A stretch of 64,000 bases of DNA, taken from positions 5,890,001-5,954,000 of the forward strand of contig CAUJLY010000002.1 in NCBI GenBank assembly GCA_963281155.1. Direction: 5' to 3'. Positions 45,595 to 56,815 of this stretch are shown here, piece after piece. A program made the translations under genes and the position numbers. The number at the start of each line of letters is the position of its first letter. Positions within the stretch are counted from its first letter, which is position 1. The notes beneath the pieces were generated by a model. It was not told the DNA's origin, made no database searches, and saw nothing but the letters and a program-made list of their open reading frames with translations. Source of the stretch: Rhabditophanes sp. KR3021. Lineage: Eukaryota; Nematoda; Chromadorea; Rhabditida; Alloionematidae.

Positions 45595-47609
45595 GGCTTA
45601 ATATAATAGATGGATACAATATAGATATTAATAGGTGTAATATAGAAATATATCCTTCTTTCTAATCAATTCGCCAGGACTAACAGACACAAAATCTTAG
45701 TAAATTAGTTTAATAACTTGTCTTGTAAAATATATAGTGCAACTTCGAGATATTAATATATATTAACAGCAAAAGTGAAGAAGGTAAATAGAGCTCTATC
45801 ATATAATTATAATACGAACTATATGAAATGTCTTTTGTTTTACCACAATTATAATCTATATAATAAAGTAGAGTTTATAATTGGCACGACAATCTTACTC
45901 CAAACACAACTTTTCTTTTTGCTTTAAAAGACAACCAAATGTCAAGAAATGAATGAATATGTTTCCTTATTTGTTGTTATTCTATTTTAAAACAAAATAA
46001 ATTGTCCTCCAGACTTTGTATGGCACTGTTGACTGAATAAGTTCTTTTTTCTCGATTGTTTTCGGCTTAATATTTTAGTTTGGTAAGAATATATAGTGCC
46101 AGTCAACACAACCAAATATATTATATTTTTGTGTGCCAATTTTTGATTCAAGGAAATGGTCGGGAAGTTAAATTAATTACCAATTAAAGACCTCTTTCGA
46201 CACTACTCCAAATTTAATCCTTCTTTTAGTTTAATAGCAACTGAATAAAATGAGATTGGAATCTTGAAGTATAAAAATGAATATGGCACGACTTGTTTTC
46301 AACCTTCTCGATATGATAATAATGATGGTAAATAATTTCATATATAAATAACAAGCCCTTCAAGTTGGTTGGTAAGGAATATTATATATATAAAATTTAC
46401 TCTATAAAGTCATCTATGTTGTCTGAAATTCAAATAAAAGGATAATCCAATAAGCTGAGATGAGTATGTATTGAAATTAAGCTTAAAAAAGTGGTGAAAA
46501 AAATTAATTCGATAAAAAGTTTTACGTATTAATAATCGGACAGCAAAATGGCATTATAAAAATAGTTAAAAGAAGTAGATAAAAATCTATATAAGCTTAA
46601 GTATAAAAATGTGAATAAATTACATACTAAAGAAAGTGGCATTCCAACTTTCTATCTTCATATAAAAATCTATATAAAAATTCAAAATATGTTATAAGCT
46701 TTTAACTGGGCACGGAAAGATATACAACATCTTGTGCTACTACCCGATTTGTGTATCAAATTTAAAGCATTAGCCCTAAAAAGATGCCATTTTAAGGGGT
46801 AGCATATAGGAGATAGCTTGAAAGAGGATGGTTTCGTTGTTGAAATATTTCTTGCCGCGTGTAACATACACCCACTTTAAAATACATCTATAATGTATGG
46901 CATTATTTAAAATTGCACATGATAATGGACTTGCATTCAGTCACAAAAATGGAGGTTCTGATATCAATTTTAGAGACCAACCCATGCCATTCATACTATT
47001 AGTGGCACGACCAAAATATCAAAAAATAACTTCAACCAATATTATACGATATTGTTAAAGGATAGGAAAATGAATTTCTAATTTATACACAGATTAATAA
47101 TGATATCATTAATGATGTATTCGGAGGCTTTATAAATAACCGGAAAATGTCATCCACTATAGCCTGTTTAAATATAATCATCCATATACTATTTATAGCT
47201 TCTTATCTTTGTTTCAAAAAAAAGTTTTTTGTCCAAAGAATATAAATGGCATGGATAAATTAGATTATTATTGCAAAAGCTTCCACCTGGCTTACCAATT
47301 TGTCACATTTAACTATATACGAATACACACTCATATTAAACTGATACCAACACTTTCCATCAATTTGTTAAAAAATAAAAAAGAAGTTTGTAAAATGGAA
47401 ACGAACAATAATAAAATAATTGCGTAATATTTGTACAGAACGTGATATTATTACAACTAGCAAAAAAATAAAAAGCATTTAAAAGTCTTATCTTATGATA
47501 ACATATATTTATTTATTCATATATGTCTAAAAGCTTGTGGTATGTATACATTTGGCATGTGTGTTTCCAATATCTTCTGGGCGCAATTTATAGTTAAGTA
47601 TAAAGGATG
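45595..47609. other. 2 kb non-coding region between the CaV-beta copies
   Basis: This is the upstream region of the long-tailed copy. No coding-like reading was found. The 9-mer TGGCACGAC occurs three times (45882, 46284, 47003), with many further TGGCA/TGCCA cores. ATAAAAATCTATATAA occurs twice (about 46578 and 46663). It may be neuronal regulatory DNA. Confidence 0.45.
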
Positions 47610-48964
47610 TCAAAATTTGGGACCCGCTCTAGGTGGAGCCATTGGGGATGTCATGTGTGAAATACCTTCCATCATCTGAGCCTGCGTGTACAAAGCCGAG
47701 GGGCCCCTATTTGCCATGGGCCCTCTTTTTATTCTGGGTGGAGATTTGACAGGTGGATGAGTCGAACGCCAATATGCTTCGAGAAAATCTGCTAGATGTT
47801 CACAGGCATCTTCTAATTGGTTTTCATCTAAAACAATGTCGAACGACTCAGGTGGACATTGAGCTAACTTTTCCGCAGCTACCATTTGAACTGTCATGTT
47901 GCGAGTTTGACTCTTCCCTCTAAATTTTATTAATCGTTGAAGTACTTTTGGTGATGTAATTTTAATATAAACATGAATTGGGGCAAGTGAAGTCTTAGAT
48001 AACTGAGATGGGTGATTGATTGTGTCGCAATCTAAAACAACTAGTTGCATAGACCGAGCTAATTCGAAGATTCTTTCAATTTCGGCCTGAACTTCTGCTA
48101 ATGAATTTGTATTTCTTGAATTTGCTCTTTCCATTATGGCTCTTTTGGCAGGATTTGATAGCAAAGATCTTTTGGCCAATGAGATATCAGAGGTGACTCT
48201 TGTAATTATAATTCTACCTTCGAATCTATGTTTCAAAAAATCAAATACCGCTTTTTGAATCATATCTGTAACTTCGTAGCCTTTTAATGACGGACCAACT
48301 AATACAACTGGCCGCATAGTGGGAACAACATCGTAAGGTGGTGTATTTTCTTGTTTCTTAAAAATTATTTTCTTTTTTTCTTTAGGAAGAGTTGGGGTTG
48401 ATATCATTGATGCTAGTTTTTTCTGCCCGTATTCTTCATCGCCATCAGGTGTAGGTGGAGTAGATCCCCTAGAAGCTGATCTTTGTAGCATGGGATCCAT
48501 CGCAGCTAAATTGATAGTGGAATTCGGATGTTTGAAAGCTTTTGAACCTATTTTTGAGGTTTGTAGTCTGATTGTTTCTAGCTTTAGAGGAGTAGGAATA
48601 AATCCTAGTTCTTGGCCTTCTTTAACAAGCCTTCCAATCCACCAATCATTATTATACTTTTCTTTAATGTGTAAATAATCCTTTGCTTTAAAAGAAATAG
48701 CACTTCCATGAATGGGTGAATCATCATCAATTGAACCATCGAATTCTATGTTTGTAGAAACAGCGAACAAAACAGGATTGTACTAAAAGGATAGATTTAG
48801 ATAATAAAATAAATACTCACTTTCGCATTTTCTAATTGATTGGTTGCTTGTTCCTCAACACCTCTTTTAATTGTTTCCCTGTTTTTAATTTCCAAGTCAA
48901 AATCATTATCATTTTGACTGAAGTTGGAGTCAATACTTCCCTGTCGTCTGAATCTATGAGACAT
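47610..48964 (-). CDS. Voltage-gated calcium channel beta subunit, short copy
   Basis: Second CaV-beta gene, in tandem with the first. Exons are 48821..48964 and 47610..48782 with a 38-nt intron at the identical codon (NAK to YNPV), giving 438 aa. The start [16 protein letters not shown], the SH3 domain and the guanylate-kinase domain are highly similar to the long copy; synonymous sites are well diverged, so the duplication is not recent. Both share the post-GK motif [11 protein letters not shown] ... AQMM.GIS.MT, after which this copy stops at [10 protein letters not shown] while the other continues for about 180 residues. The intron is 38 nt against 705 nt in the sister gene, hinting at separate regulation. 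Confidence 0.95.
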
Positions 48965-49539
48965 AACTTATAATAATAATTAGCTCCTTAATGGTATTTA
49001 TAATTAATATTAATGTTGTCAAAAATAATATACGCTTGTAGTTGATTTTTAAAATAACAAACGAAAATAAAGCCTCTTCTTGCCTTTATACAAAGTAGCA
49101 GGCGCGTCTTGATTGAGGGTGTTAGACTAGATTTTTGGTTGACTTAATAAATATTATATATATGAAAGTTATCAAAGAAACGTGGGGTTGCTGCTAGTAG
49201 AGTTATGTCTTGATCTCAGGGTAGGTCTTGAGAGATCGAAAGTTAATGAAGATGACGAGGCAGTAACTCTCAGTTGTATGTTTATGTACGCAAACAGAAC
49301 AAAAAGAGATCTGACTTCTTAGAGATCTTCAATTTTCAAGATCCTCAATTGTTTGTTTACGTAAATAGCATTGGTCTAGCCCGGAGTATTCTAAATGTCT
49401 TTTAAATTATTATTTTTTTGTAATCTGCACTTTTAATATCCAAATTATAAAAAAACGACAAAAGCAAATATTTTTTTGATTAAATATAACGTAATTTGAT
49501 ACACATTCATCTAAATAATGCTATGGTTTCTTTTTAAAT

Positions 49540-49773
49540 TTGATAATAAAAAATTTGCTTAGCCAAATAATAGCCTACACTTTTCTTAGGAAAGCTCCGC
49601 GCGAATGTTGGTTTAAGAACGGAGTATATATTTATGATTTGGAAAAAATATATTTTTCTTATCGCACAAAAGAGCTCTCAAAAATTGATGCTAGCAAAAG
49701 TTTTATTAAAAAAGTGTTACATTCGATGGCAAAGGATAGTATTAGCGTGGCTGAAAATAAAGATAGCGATTAA
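49540..49773 (+). pseudogene. Possible orphan exon fragment
   Basis: A 77-codon open stretch without an ATG start reads coding-like after a TTTTCTTAG acceptor at 49590 (APRECWFKNGVYIYDLEKIY, then KIDASKSFIKKVLHSMAKDS) and stops at 49773. No flanking exons or family were recognised, so it may be a gene relic or chance. Confidence 0.2.
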
Positions 49774-50845
49774 AATGGCATTAATAATTTATTCGAATGA
49801 AACCGAAAGATGGAATTCCCTAAATCATTCTATCCATTTTATTCATCCTAATTAGTGTTAAAAAATCAACTTTATAAGTAACAGAAGTATTGGAGTATTC
49901 CAAAAAAAGGTTTGGCAATACAACTTAACGGCAAATGTTATTACTTTTTCCTTTTTTATATATCTTTTATCATCTTCTTCCTCTAATTCACATGAATATT
50001 TGTCTACCGCCTATATATAAATAAAAATAAATATTTACTAAACAAAAAGCCATCTTTGGGGCTCTCTGTCACTACCAATTAAATATAAAAAATTAGATAA
50101 AAGCAAATCGCTTTATACAAATTAGTTTGAGAGGAAAAGATGGAAGTATGTGTATGGAGCCATTATTACAATTGCATAAAGTTAGTAAATAAAAAAGTTT
50201 TTGACAAACTTAGACCCGTTTTGCCAAAAGTTAAAATATGTATTTGCTCTAGGCCAAGTTCAAGGCCTATTATTATGAAAGGGAACGAAATGGTGTGCTT
50301 TTAATGAGAAACAGATGGGTACATGATGGCTTGGAAATGATGAACAAAAAAGTATACATAAATATTTTATTAAAATAAAAAGTAACATATTGAGATTATG
50401 TGGATTCGTTTTCTTTGAATAGGTTTAAAACTTCAATAATTGAACGATTATTTGATACAACAAACATTTTTTAAAATGAACTTCTTTTGGTTAACCTTAA
50501 GTCGTTTTTGCATTTCATAGTAATTTCTACATTTGCCATTGTTATTATCAAAAGGCCTTTAAGGTCAACAAATGTATGTGCTCAATATAAAGTAACCCCA
50601 AAATGCATGCTGTTTCTCTCACCACTCTTCCGTCATACCCATCAATCATATTTGAGAAAAAGTGAATGCCGGAATAAGTATATGTAGTGACATTCTTACT
50701 TGCTCATAAGATAAAAGTATTAGTGTGCTTGAACAAAATTTATATATACAATACCAATAAAAGTCTGGTGTTTAAGTCCGCCAAATTATTTTTATTAGAG
50801 CTTCAAACGTTTCTCGTATTAGAGGGACATTTTTGCAAATAAAAA

Positions 50846-50935
50846 AGATGCCCAATTTTGCAAGAAAAGAAGATGGTCAATTTTGCAAAAGAAGAATATG
50901 GTCAATTTATCAAATGAAGGAGATGGCCAATTTGG
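50846..50935. repeat. 25-bp tandem repeat, about 3.6 copies
   Basis: Head-to-tail units of GATGGTCAATTTTGCAAAAG plus five bases (GAAGA-like), with 2-5 changes between copies and a period of exactly 25 bp. It lies in non-coding DNA upstream of the nuclear receptor pair. Confidence 0.75.
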
Positions 50936-51798
50936 TTATTTCTTTGGCAGAGGTTAAATATGCAAATAAAAGAATGCATATTTAAGAACAATTAAACCAC
51001 AATCTTTCTACATCTGCAGCTTCACCTTCAATTATCAAATTCATCAGAAAACTATACAGCTTCATTTTATCAACGAATTGCTTGACATCATATCAAATGT
51101 TATATTTAAACATCAGATAACACGTTCTATTTTAATCAAAACTTTGCCAACCACCAGATATCAAATTACAACTAGAGAAACATACGATTATCCTAACACA
51201 TACGCTAATAAAAGTGTTGCTCTTTCGCATATTTGTCGCCGGAAGCATACACAGTGTCGTCACCTTCCAATTTATTACGCATTCCTCATAAAAAGTGTTA
51301 CCTTTTAAGTGAACTTCCCGTCAAACTTAGCAAAGACTACTTACTATAAACCATCAGTAATAAAAAAGTTCAATCATTAAATGTCTCTTTTTTACGATGA
51401 ACTCTTTTTGACAATTAGACCTGATCATTGATATGCAATCACTAACTTATAAAACACAAAACTTCTTTCGCTCTTCTCCAAAACTTTTGGCCGCTGTAAA
51501 ATATTATTGATATATGTATTTATTTGTTATGTACTTGTAATCTCCATAGCTATCACGACCAACCCATGCACTTTAACAGGTGTCGTTGTTTTATATTAAT
51601 TCCCCTTTTTATTTTCGAGTCGTTTTGTTGCGGTGGAGTTATTTATTTTATTTTTGTATGGCTTTGATAAATTTCTTATTCGCATATATGTTTCTTACAT
51701 TTCCTATACTAACATTATTCAAATTGTTTCATAATAGATTGATGATTCATTATTAATAGTGACGAGGCAAAGATTTGGATGTGATTTATTTGGAAAAG

Positions 51799-53223
51799 AT
51801 GTCTACAATGATTCCCAATTTTTTGCAAATTGACAAGCGTGAGGTGATTAGAAGAGTTTACCCGTCAGCAGAAAAGTTAACTGACTTAGCACAAAATACG
51901 ATACATACTTGTCTGTGTTGTCAAAATCCTAAATGCAAGATATTCCAAGAGAGAAATGTATGTAGATCTTGCATTGCATACTTCGTAAGAGCACAGGACA
52001 AGTTTACAACATACGCTTGTATAAGGGGCACAAACGAGTGTAATTTGCATTATACAACTAAAAGATATTGTAGGCTTTGTCGATATACAAAACTGTTATC
52101 TATTGGATTAGTCCATAAAATATCTAAGAAAAGAAAATCACAAGATTCAAAAATTCCTCCACATACTCTACCAAACGACGAGCAGTTTCCTGAGTATGAA
52201 CATTCCTGGTCTGACGAGCCTTCTACAAGTCTACAGCAACTTAAAAGTGGAGACAATTCAGAAGATGAAGATTTCCAAGATAAAGTTGAACTTCAAGTGA
52301 ATATAGAAATCGGACTAGATGGGATAGAAACGGAAAAAAAGGTTCTTGTATTTGATTTGCACAAACAACTCCTCCGAATTTCATCCATTCTCAGAGATAA
52401 TTCAAACAAACGTATACTCAAAAATCAATCTGGTAACCAACTAATAGGCTTAGATGCCATGTCATATGCTCTAAGAGATTTTGAGAGAAGAATTCATACA
52501 TATTCCATAGAACAAATAGAAGTAACTGACTTTCTAAATATTAAAGAACTTGTTTTGTACGGAGAAAAATGTACGAGTGCTTTGGCAAAAGCCTTGTTGT
52601 GTACAGAATTCGTTCAATTAAATCTCAAAGATAGAAGTTTATTATACAATAACTTATGGCCATCGTTTACTGTTCTGGAACGCATTTTCTATTCTATTAA
52701 AGTTTATGGACCTACTTATAAAGACGTTCGGATGTTCTTTGACGAAAAGCATGTTCACGGAGAAACGTTTGAAGTAGGCGTAGAATCTATATTTTCCGAA
52801 TCAGATAGTAGAGGATTGTATAATCTTTTTGAAAGAACAAACGGCTATCTCATCCAATCTGTTTATAACTCTATGAAGGCCATAAATCTAAACCAGATTG
52901 AGTTTTCTTTTATGATCTCCCAGGTGTTATGGTCAGCAGATGAAGTTGAAGAATTATCGGATGAAGGCCGTATTTTTAGCATCAAGGTTATTAAATCTAT
53001 AAATGACGAGCTTCATGCATATTATTCCATGCAACGAAATCTCGAAAATTACTCCTTCCGTCTATCAGAAATAATGAAGTTGATATCGCGAGTGCAATCC
53101 TATATTGCGAAGAAAAAAGAAGTTATAATGGCGTCTAATATTTTTGTTCACTTCGATACGAGCTGTTATTATGATCAAAAGCTGAGTGGCGATAATCTGA
53201 AGTTACTTTATCAAAACAATTAA
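51799..53223 (+). CDS. Nuclear hormone receptor, divergent nematode type (copy 1)
   Basis: Ligand-regulated transcription factor of the expanded nematode supplementary NHR class. The CDS is one exon of 474 aa from the ATG at 51799. The DNA-binding domain (about 38-105) keeps the cysteine pattern C-x2-C-x13-C-x2-C (CLCCQNPKC ... CRSCIAYFVRA) and C-x6-C-x9-C-x2-C (CIRGTNEC ... CRLC), but RYTKLLSIGL replaces the usual R..KC...GM. An acidic hinge follows. The helical ligand-binding domain (about 185-474) contains EFVQLNLKDRSLLYNNLWPS and ENYSFRLSEIMKLI. There is no intron in the DBD, unlike the neighbour. It is paralogous to the next gene. Confidence 0.88.
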   Translation: MSTMIPNFLQIDKREVIRRVYPSAEKLTDLAQNTIHTCLCCQNPKCKIFQERNVCRSCIAYFVRAQDKFTTYACIRGTNECNLHYTTKRYCRLCRYTKLLSIGLVHKISKKRKSQDSKIPPHTLPNDEQFPEYEHSWSDEPSTSLQQLKSGDNSEDEDFQDKVELQVNIEIGLDGIETEKKVLVFDLHKQLLRISSILRDNSNKRILKNQSGNQLIGLDAMSYALRDFERRIHTYSIEQIEVTDFLNIKELVLYGEKCTSALAKALLCTEFVQLNLKDRSLLYNNLWPSFTVLERIFYSIKVYGPTYKDVRMFFDEKHVHGETFEVGVESIFSESDSRGLYNLFERTNGYLIQSVYNSMKAINLNQIEFSFMISQVLWSADEVEELSDEGRIFSIKVIKSINDELHAYYSMQRNLENYSFRLSEIMKLISRVQSYIAKKKEVIMASNIFVHFDTSCYYDQKLSGDNLKLLYQNN

Positions 53224-53758
53224 ATTACTTCTTTCCTTTATGATATCATGTTGCTTGATAAGTTTTGGAATGATCAATAAAAGTACATCATCATGGCTGA
53301 AGACATTTTGTGCAAAGATATGTATTAATGTTGATAAATTGTGCAATAACTACACATCTTTTTATGTTTTTGTATTCGTTAAATTCATAGGACAGTTTAA
53401 TTACAAATTCTCAGTTTGTATTTGACTTGAATGGTTGTAATAAATGCCACACTATTTGTAAAATAAAATTAATCTTTTTAAAGGTAATATCATTTAATAT
53501 TCGTTGCGTATCAATTATAATCAATTGATTTAATTATTCATCAGTTAATATAATTATATGGACGAGATTCTAAATAAAATTAATGCCTAATAACATCACT
53601 ATTTGGTTGTATTAAATTATAAACATCATAGCACATATTTTTTCATGTTATCTATGAAAGTTGACTTCTCAACATGTTTTTTGTCACGCGATAAAACTCT
53701 ACTTTGATGCACACTTTGATCATTCTTTAAATATTACATATTTAGATTGATTTTTAAA
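53224..53758. other. Intergenic between NHR copies
   Basis: AT-rich 535 bases in a head-to-tail gene pair. A short open frame at 53240..53425 lies in the copy 1 3' UTR and was not called. Confidence 0.4.
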
Positions 53759-55131
53759 ATGGAGGATTGCTGTTTAGTTTGTGGAAATGCAAAGGTAAAT
53801 AAATAAACAAATAGTTAATTAATTTAATTCGACAGGTCGCTCAGCATTATTCTCTTAACGTATGCAAATCTTGTTCGGCATTTTACTTCCGGTATGTAAA
53901 GTGATTGATGTTAAAAGTATATTGTTTTAGATCGATGAAAGAGCAAAGAGTTTATCAGTGTAGAAGAAATTTGAAAAATTGTCCTATTAAGTTCGGAGAT
54001 AACAAAAAGTGCCGTTATTGCAGATTAGCCAAATGTAAATTTTTGGGAATGCAGTGGAAAAGGAATTCAGTTGCGTCAGCGGTAAATGAGCTCATTACTT
54101 CTACGCCTAGTGAATCAAATTCAAATTGTTCGCAGCAAATGTTGGGAACACCAGATTATTTATTGAATAATATAGTCACTACATACAAAACTGATGAAGG
54201 GAAAGATATAATAATTTTAGAAATTCCTACTAATAGCCAAAGAACATATAAAAAGATAATTTGTGAATCTGATGCTCATTTTATCAAGCTCAAAGAAATA
54301 TTACGAAGTTCTCAAAAAAAGATTCCAACGCATTTACCTCAAGACTTTGCAATACTTCAAGATATGTGTTATGGAATTAATGAATTCGAACAACGTTTGC
54401 ATTATTTAAAAGCCAATGAAATAATTATATCAAATAAATTAGCTATTAGAAATCTGCCCTCATACATAGACAAAGCTACCTTGAATACAGCTTATTTTAT
54501 GTTGTATTCCACTGAATTTTGTCAACTAAATAATAGAGACCGGGCTATTGTTTTTAATAGTTTTTGGTCTTTACTAATGTCAATCGAAAGGATTTATTTC
54601 TCAATTAAAAAATTTGGTTCTAAATCAAAAGAAAGTTACATACTATTTGACAACAAACAAGCGCATGATGAAAACTTTGGCACGGTTGTTGATTCAACGA
54701 TAACTGAAGAAGAAGCTAATCAAATTTTCGACATATTTATGCCGGCAAATAAAATAATGTTTGAAAATATTTATATTCCAATGAAAAGATTAGACGTTGA
54801 TCTCTATGAATTTGGGTTTATGCTTGCTCAAATGATGTGGTCATTAGATGACTGTACTGGTCTTTCGGAAGATGCTAAGAGAATAGGAGATGCAGCTTTG
54901 ATTTCGGTTAGCAATGACTTGCATTCTTACTATACAATTAATAAGAATGAGAATAATTATTCATATAGATTATCGGAAATAATGAAAATCTGCTCACATG
55001 TCCATAATTACAATAGAGCAAAGTCAGAAGTTGCAATTGCTGGCAGAGTATTTGAATTATTTGAGAAAAGTCAATTGTATGATGAAAAGATGGAACTCAA
55101 AGATCCGCGAATGATATTCCTCATGAATTAA
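53759..55131 (+). CDS. Nuclear hormone receptor, divergent nematode type (copy 2)
   Basis: Second NHR of the tandem pair. Exons are 53759..53794, 53836..53891 and 53931..55131, in phase, giving 430 aa. The DBD is near the N-terminus and more canonical than copy 1: CLVCGNAKVAQHYSLNVCKS, CSAFYFRS, then C-x6-C-x9-C-x2-C (CRRNLKNC ... CRYCRLAKCKFLGM). Two introns cut the DBD. The ligand-binding domain aligns along its length with copy 1: EFCQLNNRDRAIVFNSFWSL, IERIYFSIKKFG, NNYSYRLSEIMKIC, SQLYDEKMELKDP. No AF-2 core was evident. The pair probably arose by duplication, with DBD introns lost or gained in one copy. Confidence 0.9.
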
Positions 55132-56085
55132 TTAGTCATTTAAATTAATGTTACCAAATAAATTTTTTATCATTTCCGTTCCTCTTAATAATTCAGTGTG
55201 TAATTTTGAGATTAATTGCAGTCATGTTCTTAAAAATAGATTTATGATAACTTTTTAATATGAATTAATAATCAAGATGGTGTGGCTCTTCTGTAAAGAA
55301 GAAAATATTTAATATGAACATGTTTAGGTACAGTTAATTAACATCGAGAGTTAGTAAAAGGCATAAATTTGTGCATTCTGAAGTTGTCGATGCAAAAATA
55401 GCAATCACGAGCATATAAAATTAAAATCGAAGGCTATCTTAAATTGTTTAAAATAGTGAACCATTGAATGTTGCGCGTGTCAGTTTGAATTAATTGCAAT
55501 ATTTTATGCTAAATTACACACACAGCCCTTTGATCTTATAATGACCGAACAAAATTAAATCATCTACTCCAATCATAAATTGTTATTATTTATCAGCAGC
55601 AAAATTGTTTCCAAATCAGTCAACAACCAAATAACTTTTTTATTACTATTTAACGTATGTAAATACAAACAAAAAATCTAAATTTAAATTTGACGTACCA
55701 TAAATATTTAACAAACGCTAACAATAACTTCATCTATCTATTTATAACTGTTTCAATTTTTTATTAAACATATATTTTAGATTATTTAACCTCACTACCA
55801 CTTTAAAGTTTATTTTTTGAGATTTCTATATAAACTAGTTTTGTTAACGCAAGCGTTTAGCTAGGTGTAATTTTTTGGTGTAATTAAATTTATATGCGAT
55901 AGGAATGTAGATATGTTTGAACAAATTTTTAGCAAAAGTTCAAAGATACACGAGACAACATTGTCTTTATGTTTCAAGTTGTCTAATACAACTCCTTGAA
56001 GATGGTTATAGTCTGGGAGGCTGTATTTAAGAGCAAAAATTAATTTAATTTATTTTATAGATAGATAGAAACATATACTTTTAAT
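55132..56085. other. Intergenic, no gene seen
   Basis: 954 AT-rich bases. A TATTTAAG element about 60 bases before the next ATG may be a core promoter. Nothing else was seen. Confidence 0.4.
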
Positions 56086-56660
56086 ATGATTTCTCGATTG
56101 CTATATCTTTTGTTGGTCTTTATGTCCATTTCTATTACTACTCTGATTAGGCCGGAAGATGACATCGAAAAAGTCAAAATTCATAGACACCACCATTCGA
56201 AAAGACATGCCGACAAACCTTTTGATCCTCTGAATGCGCATGGGGGTTTTTTTAGAAAACTTAATTTAACTAAAGAAGAATTAAAACAAGTGAGTGAATA
56301 CCATGCTACAACTGATTATGAAAAGCTAATTCAAATGATTGAGCAAAAGGTGTTGGACAGTGATCTCGAGCCAATGGAGAAATTGAAGATATTTAATTTT
56401 ATTGTTCATCACAAACCACCTAAAAGTGTCAGACATTTGCTAAATAAACATGATAAACATAAGGTAAGTTAAATTCAATTTATGATTTAAAAACAACTTT
56501 TTAGGTCAAACAACATTATCGCAAAGGTGAAATGGGCGAAGCAATGGATGTTGTTCTAGATAGACTTAATTCAAAAAATGACTTTACGAGAAAAGAAATT
56601 GTTGACTATTTTGGATTGGGAAATCAAGATCCTAGGAGAAGTAAAGCAGGAGAGGAATAA
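56086..56660 (+). CDS. Small secreted helical protein, unrecognised
   Basis: No known family. Exons are 56086..56463 and 56505..56660, in phase, giving 177 aa. A signal peptide (MISRLLYLLLVFMSISITTL) is followed by a basic histidine-rich stretch (KVKIHRHHHSKRHADK). Three or four amphipathic helices follow (NLTKEELKQVSEYHATTDYE, LIQMIEQKVLDSDLEPMEKL, MDVVLDRLNSKNDFTRKEIV). There are no cysteines in the mature part. It may be a secreted metal- or lipid-binding protein, but that is only inference. TATA-like sequence upstream suggests a regulated promoter. Confidence 0.75.
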
Positions 56661-56815
56661 AAATTAAGTGAATGTAACTATTGTACATAAGTAAATATAT
56701 TGTTAGATTAGCTTAATAAATAAATCTTTTATTTTTCAACTGTTTAACGTAATTAAAAGTTCATGTTGTAATCAAAAATATATAGAATCACATTTTATTG
56801 AAAAATGATTGCATT

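Larger units (their letters stand above)
48965..51798. other. 2.8 kb intergenic region
   Basis: This is the largest gap in the window. It holds the promoter of the short CaV-beta gene, a 25-bp tandem repeat (50846..50935) and an isolated coding-like fragment at 49540..49773. The rest shows nothing recognisable. Confidence 0.45.
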
